Positions 1-5,221 of a stretch of DNA of 6,316 bases are shown one piece after another. The position numbers were made by a program, and so were the translations under genes. The number at the start of each line of letters is the position of its first letter. Position 1 is the first letter of the stretch. The notes beneath the pieces are model-generated. The model saw only the letters and a list, made by a program, of their open reading frames with translations. It was not told the DNA's origin and ran no database searches. Source of the DNA: Alphaproteobacteria bacterium (GTDB lineage: Bacteria > Pseudomonadota > Alphaproteobacteria > Rhizobiales > Aestuariivirgaceae); NCBI GenBank assembly GCA_005884715.1, contig VAZZ01000480.1, forward strand, positions 14,955-21,270. Reading direction: 5' to 3'.

Positions 1-158
1 ACCCAGTCCCTGAATTTCTCCTGCGTCTTGTTCGCCAGCCAACTCGCCAGCAAGGCGGGATCATTCTCATGGTCGAGCGGGCAGAGTTCGGTGATCGACC
101 GTCTCAGCATCAGGCTTGCCGGCTCGGCGTCGCCGGCGATGGCTTGACGGATCCTCAT
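1..158 (-). CDS. GNAT-family N-acetyltransferase, N-terminal fragment (runs off left edge)
   Basis: Reading the minus strand from ATG at 158, 52 whole codons are open to the window edge. The product begins MRIRQAIAGDAEPASLMLRR and goes on through SITELCPLDH and SWLANKTQEKFRDW. The opening pattern (a short beta strand IRQA, then x-x-GDA and a helix) is the usual first strand and helix of the GNAT fold. The later SITELC...DH and WLANKT stretches resemble a common uncharacterised bacterial GNAT subfamily, as I recall it. GNAT enzymes transfer an acetyl group from acetyl-CoA to an amine; the substrate here cannot be told. The acetyl-CoA binding motif lies in the missing part. The start is 6 bases past the stop of the hicB remnant, so the gene may be read from a transcript crossing that remnant. 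No strong Shine-Dalgarno sequence is seen. Confidence 0.72.
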   Translation of the reverse strand, partial: MRIRQAIAGDAEPASLMLRRSITELCPLDHENDPALLASWLANKTQEKFRDW

Positions 159-164
159 CGATCA

Positions 165-353
165 TCAGCTTTCGGCGAGTTCGCGGCGCGCGGCGGTGGA
201 AAGAAAAGCCGACCGTGTCATGCCACGATCCTTTGCCGCCTCATCTATGGCTTCGATCAGGCCGGGATCGAGCGAAACATTGATCCGCCGGGCTGAGCCG
301 CGATCCTGGATCAGAGGCACATAGGCAAAAGTCGCATCCGCCAGAACCTTCAG
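165..353 (-). pseudogene. hicB: HicB antitoxin remnant: C-terminal DNA-binding part only
   Basis: The minus-strand frame ending at TGA 167-165 encodes VPLIQDRGSARRINVSLDP, then LIEAIDEAAKDRGMTRSAF and LSTAARRELAES. This is the typical end of a HicB antitoxin: a 'VPLI' strand followed by the ribbon-helix-helix-like segment (R-INVSL-D, IDEAAK-RGMTRSAFL, AARREL). Complete HicB proteins are roughly 110-140 residues with an N-terminal RNase H-like domain that neutralises HicA. Here only about 60 residues remain. In this frame a TAA at 362-360 closes the reading, and upstream sequence belongs to hicA, so the N-terminal domain is deleted. The only likely internal start is a GTG at 320-318, which has no Shine-Dalgarno sequence; it would give a 51-residue protein. 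Most likely a dead gene, though a short DNA-binding peptide cannot be ruled out. Confidence 0.75.
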
Positions 354-582
354 TCCTGTTTATTGAGCCACCCCGCCTGCCGGTAAATCGAGTAAACGGT
401 TCCCTTTGGCAGGTCGTGGTTGGATGCGGAACGGTTACACGTCCCCGTTTCTGCGGATGCTTGTATTGATGGTGCGAGCCTTTGGTCTCAAAACCGTGGA
501 ACTGCCGCCCCGCCTGCTTCGCGAAATCGGCGAGAATGATCGCGCTGCCGCCGGGCGCACGCATTTCAGGTTGGCTCTTCAT
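350..582 (-). pseudogene. hicA: HicA mRNA-interferase toxin, frameshifted
   Basis: On the minus strand from ATG at 582, the frame encodes TKGSHHQYKHPQKRGRVTVP, the heart of the HicA fold, including the catalytic His in the G-S-H motif and the VTVPHP strand. After HPT the frame goes wrong. The expected continuation (HDLPKGTVYSIYRQAGWLNK, then QD and stop TGA 352-350) is found in another frame from position 418. The switch lies at 418-421 and fits loss of one base (CCA ACC ACG instead of CCA AnC CAC). The N-terminal part (MKSQPEMRAPGG...) does not align well with the usual first 20 residues of HicA and is some 12 residues too long, so a second lesion is likely there. HicA is a small double-stranded-RNA-binding-fold ribonuclease that cleaves mRNA. 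This copy should be inactive unless the frameshift is a sequencing error. Confidence 0.78.
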
Positions 583-625
583 GCAGATTACCGCTTTCTG
601 CTATGAATGTTTCGCGTGCTCAAGT

Positions 626-1591
626 CTAAGGCAATGGTGTGCGTCCCTGCAGCACCTGGACGAATTTGCCGGCGTCGATATTGCCGCCGGACAGGATCAG
701 CCCAACACGCTTGCCCTGCATTTGCGCCCGTTCCTTCACGAGTGCCGCGAGGGCGGCGGCGCCCGCTCCTTCGGCAAGGTTGTGGGTGGTGCGGTAATAG
801 AGGCGCATCGCATCGGCGATCTCGTCCTCGCTCACTTCGACAATATGTTCAGCACCCTGATTGATCATTGCCACCGCATCGGGATGAGGCACCCTGACCG
901 CCATGCCGTCGGCGAAGGAGAGGGCTGAATTGGTCGGCACCGCGCGTCCTTCAGCGAAGGACAGCTTATAGGCATTGGCCTTCTCGGCCACAACGCCGAT
1001 GACCTTGGTCTTGCGAGCGAGCATGTTGCGCATCGAGATCACCCCGCAGATGCCCGAGCCGAGGCCGATCGGTACATAGATCGCATCGAGATCGCCTCCC
1101 TGGGTGAAGAGCTCATGCGCATAGGTGGCGACACCCATCACCAGTTCGGGATGGAACGAGGCCACCATGTCGAGGCCGCGTTCCCGGGCAAGCCGCAACG
1201 CCGTGTCACGCGCTTCGTCGAAATCCGATCCGTCCTCGATGAGGGTGCAGCCTAGCGCCCGCATCGCCGCATTCTTCTCGATCGAATTGCCTTGCGGGAC
1301 CACCACCGTCGCCGCAATGCCTTCGCGCCGGGCGGCGAAAGGGATCGACTGGCCATGATTGCCACGCGTCGCCGTGATGACACCATTGGTTTCGCCGCGT
1401 TCCTTGCGCAGCCGCATATGGACGAGACCGCCCCTGACCTTGAAGGCCCCGACCGGCGTGTGATTCTCATGCTTGACCCAGCATTCGCACTGGGTTTCCT
1501 CAGCGAGGAGGGGCCAGGCATATTGCGGCGTCGGAGGCATTGCCGAATAGACAATGGCCCGAGCCCGGTCGAAATCGGAACGTGTGAACAT
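626..1591 (-). CDS. PLP-dependent threonine/serine dehydratase-like protein
   Basis: The 321-residue product belongs to fold-type II pyridoxal-phosphate enzymes (threonine dehydratase / serine racemase group), which remove the beta-hydroxyl of serine or threonine to give a 2-oxo acid and ammonia. Visible landmarks: PPTP (19-22), the Schiff-base lysine in GAFKVRGG (Lys51), TRGNHGQS (75-82, Asn78 facing the cofactor), a glycine loop GLGSGICG (176-183), and SGGN (301-304) near the end. There is no C-terminal ACT regulatory domain, so it is not the feedback-controlled biosynthetic IlvA; length matches the short catabolic form. The glycine loop differs from the usual GGGGL form, and the TRGNHGQ and SFHPELVMG motifs point to a separate subfamily of unknown exact substrate. 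Start chosen at ATG 1591, where GGAG lies 4 bases upstream; the frame stays open for 49 more codons upstream, but these would run into fabD and carry no family similarity. Divergent from fabD; function in that context unknown. Confidence 0.88.
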   Translation of the reverse strand: MFTRSDFDRARAIVYSAMPPTPQYAWPLLAEETQCECWVKHENHTPVGAFKVRGGLVHMRLRKERGETNGVITATRGNHGQSIPFAARREGIAATVVVPQGNSIEKNAAMRALGCTLIEDGSDFDEARDTALRLARERGLDMVASFHPELVMGVATYAHELFTQGGDLDAIYVPIGLGSGICGVISMRNMLARKTKVIGVVAEKANAYKLSFAEGRAVPTNSALSFADGMAVRVPHPDAVAMINQGAEHIVEVSEDEIADAMRLYYRTTHNLAEGAGAAALAALVKERAQMQGKRVGLILSGGNIDAGKFVQVLQGRTPLP

Positions 1592-1596
1592 ATGAC

Positions 1597-1626
1597 TCCA
1601 TAGAAGCCGCGCTGTTCGCCGGTCAA
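1597..1626 (-). promoter_or_regulatory. Possible promoter of the dehydratase gene
   Basis: On the minus strand TTGACC (1626-1621) is followed after 18 bases by TATGGA (1602-1597), an acceptable -35/-10 pair. If used, transcription would begin almost at the ATG at 1591, giving a leaderless message. However, the same TATGGA contains the GGAG that serves well as a Shine-Dalgarno sequence, so both readings cannot hold together. Weak inference. Confidence 0.25.
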
Positions 1627-1642
1627 CCGCCAAACCATATGC

Positions 1643-1671
1643 TTGACTTCCCTTGCACCAGCATGCTTCGT
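1643..1671 (+). promoter_or_regulatory. Possible fabD promoter
   Basis: The divergent gap holds CTTGACTT, with TTGACT at 1643-1648 matching the alphaproteobacterial -35 consensus well. The best -10 at suitable spacing (around 1664-1671, TGCTTCGT) is poor. The site lies some 40-65 bases before the fabD start, a sensible distance. The -35 is convincing; the complete promoter is inferred. Confidence 0.35.
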
Positions 1672-1708
1672 GCGCCCCATCGGCGCCCTGAATCGCTTGA
1701 GGAGTTGC

Positions 1709-2659
1709 ATGAGCCTCGCTTTCATTTTCCCGGGACAAGGCAGTCAGGCCTTAGGCATGGGCAAGGCGCTTGCCGAAGTCTCGCCCGCGGCGCGTGCCGT
1801 ATTCGCCGAAGTGGATGATGCGCTCGGCCAACCATTGTCGAAGCTGATGTGGGAGGGACCGGAAGCCGACCTGACCCTGACCGAGAATGCCCAGCCCGCT
1901 TTGATGGCCGTGAGCCTGGCGGTCATGCGTACGCTCGAGGCCGAACATGGCATCAGATTAGAGGACGTGGCGAAGTTCGTCGCCGGTCATTCGCTGGGTG
2001 AATATTCAGCACTCGCCGCCGCCGGCACGTTTTCGCTCGCCGATGCGGCGCGTCTCCTCAAAGTCCGCGGCCGCGCCATGCAGAAAGCTACGCCGGTGGG
2101 AATAGGCGCCATGGCGGCGCTGCTTGGGCTCGATTATCCCGATGCCGCTGCCATCGCGCAAGCCGCGGCTCAGAACGAGATCTGCCAGGCCGCCAATGAC
2201 AATGCGCCGGGTCAAGTTGTGATTTCGGGCCACAAGGCCGCGGTCGAACGTGCCGTGGCGCTAGCCAAGGGGAAGGGGGCCAAGCGCGCCGTGATGCTTG
2301 CGGTCAGCGCACCTTTCCATTGCGCCTTGATGCAGCCTGCCGCCGAGGCGATGGCGAAAGCCCTCGCCAATACGCCGATGCGACCGCCAACCGTTCCGAT
2401 CGTCACCAATGTTCTTGCAGCACCGCTTACCGATCCCGATGAGATCAGGAAGGCGCTTGTCGCGCAGGTGACGGGAACCATACGCTGGCGTGAAAGCATG
2501 GCTTTCATGGCAGCTCAGGGGGTTAAACTCTTTTGTGAAGTTGGCTCAGGCAAGGTCTTGTCAGGACTCGTAAAAAGAACCGCGCCGGAAGCCATGGGCC
2601 TGGCGCTCGGAACGCCCGCAGACATCGCTCAGGGCGCAGCTCAGCTCAAGCAGGGATAA
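1709..2659 (+). CDS. fabD: Malonyl-CoA:ACP transacylase FabD
   Basis: The 316-residue product transfers the malonyl group from malonyl-CoA to the phosphopantetheine arm of ACP, supplying the two-carbon donor for each round of fatty acid elongation in the cytoplasm. Sequence signs: PGQGSQ at 8-13 forms the oxyanion-hole region; GHSLGE at 93-98 carries the nucleophile Ser95; Arg120 in VRGRAM is the malonyl-carboxylate binder; His204 in SAPFH completes the Ser-His pair; EVGSGKVL near the C-terminus is also typical. Length agrees with bacterial FabD (about 310). Start chosen at ATG 1709: a good Shine-Dalgarno (TGAGGAG, ending 4 bases before) and the family begins only a few residues before FPGQGSQ; an ATG at 1643 in the same frame would add 22 unrelated residues and overlap the promoter candidate. 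First gene of the plus-strand block; fabG follows after 4 bases. Confidence 0.97.
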   Translation: MSLAFIFPGQGSQALGMGKALAEVSPAARAVFAEVDDALGQPLSKLMWEGPEADLTLTENAQPALMAVSLAVMRTLEAEHGIRLEDVAKFVAGHSLGEYSALAAAGTFSLADAARLLKVRGRAMQKATPVGIGAMAALLGLDYPDAAAIAQAAAQNEICQAANDNAPGQVVISGHKAAVERAVALAKGKGAKRAVMLAVSAPFHCALMQPAAEAMAKALANTPMRPPTVPIVTNVLAAPLTDPDEIRKALVAQVTGTIRWRESMAFMAAQGVKLFCEVGSGKVLSGLVKRTAPEAMGLALGTPADIAQGAAQLKQG

Positions 2660-2663
2660 GGAC

Positions 2664-3401
2664 ATGTTCGATCTTTCGGGAAAGACGGCGCTAGTGACGG
2701 GCGCCACGGGTGGAATTGGTGCCGCTATTGCGCGCCTCCTCCACAAGCAGGGCGCGACTGTCGCCGTTTCTGGCACCCGCACCGATGTGCTGGAGATGCT
2801 CAAGGCCGAACTCGGCGATCGGGCGCATCTGTTCACCAGCAATCTGGGGAAGGCGGAAGAGGTCGAGAACCTGGTTCCGGCGGCGGAAGCCCAGATGGGA
2901 TCGCTCGACATTCTCGTCAACAACGCCGGCATCACCCGCGACGGTCTTGCCATGCGGATGAAGGATAATGATTGGGCGCAGGTTCTGGACGTCAATCTGA
3001 CCGCCGCCTTCCGGCTTTGTCGCGCCGCTATGCGCGGCATGATGAAGCGCCGCTACGGACGCATCATCGGCATCACTTCGGTGGTTGGCGTAACTGGCAA
3101 TGCCGGACAGGCCAATTATGCGGCATCGAAAGCTGGGATGATCGGCATGACCAAGGCGCTCGCCCTGGAACTGGCGAGCCGCAATGTGACGGTGAATTGC
3201 ATAGCGCCCGGCTTCATTGCGACGCCGATGACCGACGCGCTCAATGACAAGCAGAAAGAGGCGATTATCGCCAAGGTGCCGGCCGGCCGGCTGGGCACAC
3301 CCGATGACGTCGCGGTAGCTGCTCTTTTTCTGGCCAGCGCTGAAGCCGCCTATATGACTGGCCAGACGCTCCATTTGAATGGCGGCATGGCGATGATCTA
3401 G
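2664..3401 (+). CDS. fabG: 3-oxoacyl-[ACP] reductase FabG
   Basis: The 245-residue product is a classical short-chain dehydrogenase/reductase that reduces 3-oxoacyl-ACP to (R)-3-hydroxyacyl-ACP with NADPH, the first reduction of each elongation cycle. Motifs: the cofactor-binding TGATGGIG (12-19), NNAG (86-89), and the catalytic tetrad Asn111, Ser139, Tyr152, Lys156 (YAASK). The GITRDGLAMRM and APGFIATPMT stretches are hallmarks of FabG rather than of other SDRs, and the sequence ends with the usual LHLNGGMAMI, close to the length of E. coli FabG (244). The Shine-Dalgarno region AGGGATAAGGA overlaps the end of fabD; with only 4 bases between them the genes are almost surely translationally coupled. 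After fabG a 202-base gap separates it from acpP. Confidence 0.97.
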   Translation: MFDLSGKTALVTGATGGIGAAIARLLHKQGATVAVSGTRTDVLEMLKAELGDRAHLFTSNLGKAEEVENLVPAAEAQMGSLDILVNNAGITRDGLAMRMKDNDWAQVLDVNLTAAFRLCRAAMRGMMKRRYGRIIGITSVVGVTGNAGQANYAASKAGMIGMTKALALELASRNVTVNCIAPGFIATPMTDALNDKQKEAIIAKVPAGRLGTPDDVAVAALFLASAEAAYMTGQTLHLNGGMAMI

Positions 3402-3471
3402 AAGGTATCGGGCCGCCGGCTTTTCGGCCGCCATGATGCTCGCATAAACACCTTAGTGAATAGCTTTTTCT

Positions 3472-3511
3472 GGGCCATATCAAAGGGCTGGACTTGCCCC
3501 TTTTGTGGCCC
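3472..3511 (+). repeat. Inverted repeat upstream of acpP
   Basis: GGGCCA (3472-3477) and AAAGGG (3482-3487) pair with CCCTTT (3498-3503) and TGGCCC (3506-3511), giving two 6-bp stems separated by a small unequal internal loop and capped by a 10-base loop. No T-run follows on either strand (GCTTTTTC precedes it on the plus strand), so it is not a standard intrinsic terminator. Lying between fabG and acpP, it may be an operator, an RNA leader element or a 3' barrier for the fabDG transcript. Confidence 0.5.
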
Positions 3512-3530
3512 AAGGAATCTGTGTTAGGAA
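3494..3530 (+). promoter_or_regulatory. Possible acpP promoter region
   Basis: acpP is generally among the most highly expressed genes, and the 202-base gap before it would be unnecessary if it were only read from fabD. Possible -35 boxes are TTGCCC (3494-3499) and TTGTGG (3503-3508); the latter is 16 bases before TAGGAA (3525-3530), a mediocre -10. The pair overlaps the right arm of the inverted repeat. Location is plausible; exact boxes are uncertain. Confidence 0.3.
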
Positions 3531-3552
3531 GCCCGGAACACGAGGGGGACGT

Positions 3553-3582
3553 ATGTCCGATCGTAAAACGGAAAATAACTGA
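3553..3582 (+). CDS. Possible 9-codon leader peptide upstream of acpP
   Basis: ATG at 3553 opens a short frame, MSDRKTENN, ending in TGA 3580-3582, 21 bases before the acpP ATG. It is preceded by a strong purine-rich ribosome site (GAGGGGG, 3542-3548, 4 bases before the ATG). The peptide starts MSD, as does ACP, and the surrounding ACGAGG...ACG...ATG pattern is repeated at the real acpP start, which suggests a partial duplication of the initiation region. No known attenuator codon run is seen. It may be translated by chance or may tune acpP translation. Confidence 0.3.
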   Translation: MSDRKTENN

Positions 3583-3603
3583 AACTGACGAGGACGATTG
3601 AAC

Positions 3604-3840
3604 ATGAGTGATGTTGCGGAGCGGGTGAAGAAGATCGTGGTCGAGCACCTGGGCGTTGATGCCGAAAAGGTCAACGCGGAAGCCAGCTTTATCGACGATC
3701 TCGGCGCCGACAGCCTCGATACGGTCGAGCTCGTCATGGCCTTCGAAGAAGAGTTCGGCATTGAGATCCCCGATGATGCGGCCGAAACGATCCAGACCGT
3801 CGGCGATGCGGTGAAGTTCATTGAAAAGAGCGCCGCTTGA
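3604..3840 (+). CDS. acpP: Acyl carrier protein AcpP
   Basis: The 78-residue acidic protein carries all acyl intermediates of fatty acid synthesis as thioesters on a 4'-phosphopantetheine arm. The attachment site is Ser37 in the universal motif LGADSLDTVELVMAFEEEF (33-51), the start of helix II that docks with FabD, FabG, FabF and other partners. The N-terminal VAERVKKIVVEHLGV helix and the IPDDAAETIQTVGDAVKFIE tail are typical; length equals that of E. coli ACP. Start chosen at ATG 3604, with GAGGA at 3590-3594 nine bases upstream; a TTG at 3598 would add only two residues and leave too little spacing. The gene stands between its own likely promoter region and a GC-rich palindrome, an arrangement that suits higher expression than its neighbours. 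It probably also supplies acyl chains for lipid A and other pathways. Confidence 0.98.
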   Translation: MSDVAERVKKIVVEHLGVDAEKVNAEASFIDDLGADSLDTVELVMAFEEEFGIEIPDDAAETIQTVGDAVKFIEKSAA

Positions 3841-3853
3841 CGGATGCGGGTTG

Positions 3854-3869
3854 CCTCCCCGCGGGGAGG
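3854..3869. repeat. Perfect 16-bp GC-rich palindrome between acpP and fabF
   Basis: CCTCCCCGCGGGGAGG is its own reverse complement. In RNA it can fold as a 6-bp stem CCTCCC/GGGAGG with a CGCG loop. It sits 13 bases after the acpP stop. No T-run follows, so full Rho-independent termination is unlikely; a partial stop or 3'-end stabiliser for a short acpP message is the likelier role. The remaining 3841-3942 gap shows no convincing gene. Confidence 0.6.
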
Positions 3870-3942
3870 GCCATTGATTGCAGCGCGGAGGCAGGAGAGC
3901 GAAAGTCTTGCCGCCGCGTTGTCGTATAGAAGAGGAGAGTTG

Positions 3943-5202
3943 ATGCGCAGAGTGGTTGTTACGGGGCTGGGTATCGTTTCGCCGCTTGCGACCGGTGTTG
4001 AGGAAACTTGGGCGCGTCTGACCGCTGGCCAGAGCGGCGCCGGTCCGATCACCAAATTCGATACTTCCGACATGGCCTGCCGTATCGCCTGCGAAGTGAA
4101 GCCCGGTGACGGCAGCGACGGCACTTTCAACGCCGGCCAATGGGTCGATTACAAGGATCAGCGCCGCTACGACAGTTTCATCATCTATGCGCTCGCCGCC
4201 GCGAAACAGGCGGTCAGGGACTCGGGCTGGGAACCCAAGACCGAAGATGAGAGATATGCCACCGGCGTTCTCATCGGGTCAGGGATTGGCGGTCTTCCCT
4301 CGATCGAAGAGACAACCTTGCTGCTCGCCGAAAAGGGGCCACGCCGGGTGAGTCCATTTTTCATCCCGGGCTCGCTCATCAATCTTGCTTCGGGCGTCGT
4401 GTCGATCGAGTTTGGTTTCAAGGGCCCGAACCACGCCGTGGTCACCGCCTGCGCGACCGGATCGCATGCAATCGGCGATGCGAGCCGCATGATCGCCTTG
4501 CGGGACGCCGATGTCATGGTGGCGGGCGGCACGGAGGCCGCAATATCGCGCCTCGGCATTGCCGGCTTCATCGCCTGCAAGGCACTGGCGACGAAATTCA
4601 ACGATGCGCCCGAAAAAGGGTCGAGGCCCTACGACAAAGACCGCGACGGCTTCGTCATGGGCGAGGGGGCGGGGATCGTCGTCCTCGAGGAGCTCGAGCA
4701 CGCCAAGGCGCGTGGCGCCAAGATTTATGCCGAGGTGATTGGTTACGGCATGTCGGGCGATGCCTATCACATCACCGCGCCGTCGGAGGACGGCGATGGC
4801 GCTTACCGCTGCATGCAGGCGGCGCTGAAGCGCGCCGGCATTTCCGCCCATGAGATCGACTATATCAATGCTCATGGCACTTCGACGCCCTTGGGCGATG
4901 AGATCGAGCTCAAGGCGGTCGAAAGGCTGATGGGAAACAGGATCAACGGTCTGGCGATGTCGTCGACCAAGTCGTCCACCGGGCATCTTCTAGGGGCGGC
5001 AGGTGCCGTCGAGGCGATTTTCTCGCTTCTATCGCTCAGGGACAATATCTGTCCGCCGACCCTCAATTTGGAACATCCTTCGGTTGCAACCGATATTGAC
5101 CTTGTGCCGCTAAAAGCGCGTAAAAAGGAAATCAACACAGTTCTGTCCAATTCATTTGGTTTCGGTGGGACAAATGCATCGTTGATCATGAGGCGAATCT
5201 GA
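3943..5202 (+). CDS. fabF: 3-oxoacyl-[ACP] synthase II FabF
   Basis: The 419-residue product is the elongating condensing enzyme (KAS II): it takes an acyl chain from ACP onto its cysteine and condenses it with malonyl-ACP, releasing CO2 and giving 3-oxoacyl-ACP. Catalytic residues are visible: Cys170 in VTACATGSHAIG, His311 in NAHGTSTPLGD, Lys343 and His348 in SSTKSSTGHLLGAAG; the C-C terminal SNSFGFGGTNASL loop is also standard. This Cys-His-His set separates it from FabH (Cys-His-Asn). The N-terminal RRVVVTGLGIVSPL is the usual family start. Start chosen at ATG 3943 with GAGGAGA ending 4 bases upstream; the open frame reaches back to 3844 but the extra 33 residues come from the palindrome region and have no family match. 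Length is close to E. coli FabF (413). In alphaproteobacteria FabF commonly helps determine the cis-vaccenate content of membranes. Confidence 0.97.
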   Translation: MRRVVVTGLGIVSPLATGVEETWARLTAGQSGAGPITKFDTSDMACRIACEVKPGDGSDGTFNAGQWVDYKDQRRYDSFIIYALAAAKQAVRDSGWEPKTEDERYATGVLIGSGIGGLPSIEETTLLLAEKGPRRVSPFFIPGSLINLASGVVSIEFGFKGPNHAVVTACATGSHAIGDASRMIALRDADVMVAGGTEAAISRLGIAGFIACKALATKFNDAPEKGSRPYDKDRDGFVMGEGAGIVVLEELEHAKARGAKIYAEVIGYGMSGDAYHITAPSEDGDGAYRCMQAALKRAGISAHEIDYINAHGTSTPLGDEIELKAVERLMGNRINGLAMSSTKSSTGHLLGAAGAVEAIFSLLSLRDNICPPTLNLEHPSVATDIDLVPLKARKKEINTVLSNSFGFGGTNASLIMRRI

Positions 5203-5208
5203 GCCTCG

Positions 5209-5215
5209 AAGGAGG
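5209..5215 (+). promoter_or_regulatory. Strong Shine-Dalgarno deciding the GTG start of mltG
   Basis: AAGGAGG is a full match to the anti-Shine-Dalgarno sequence, placed 6 bases before GTG 5222. No in-frame ATG occurs until well into the protein, past the membrane segment, so this site fixes the start. Confidence 0.8.
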
Positions 5216-5221
5216 CCTATC

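Noticed and set aside
1..600. Insertion sequence or integrase responsible for the rearrangement
   Set aside because: No transposase frame, terminal inverted repeats or tRNA attachment site could be seen in this stretch.
482..928. 148-codon plus-strand frame over hicA and the dehydratase end
   Set aside because: Lies antisense to sequence that encodes clear HicA and PLP-enzyme motifs; no motif of its own.
1592..1738. 49-residue N-terminal extension of the dehydratase into fabD
   Set aside because: It would overlap the fabD coding start and promoter; the family starts near the MFTRSDF residues and a Shine-Dalgarno stands before ATG 1591.
2691..3434. 247-codon open frame on the minus strand opposite fabG
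   Set aside because: Antisense shadow of a GC-rich gene; arginine- and histidine-rich product without family motifs, while fabG on the other strand has a complete catalytic set.
3402..3435. GC-rich stretch with a T4 run after fabG, as a Rho-independent terminator
   Set aside because: GGCCG (3411-3415) can pair with CGGCC (3425-3429), but the T-run falls in the loop, not after the stem. The stretch is better described as a direct repeat of GGCCGCC (3411-3417 and 3426-3432).
3265..4140. 291-codon minus-strand frame crossing acpP and the fabF start
   Set aside because: It runs opposite three certain features (fabG end, acpP, fabF start) and has no recognisable domain.
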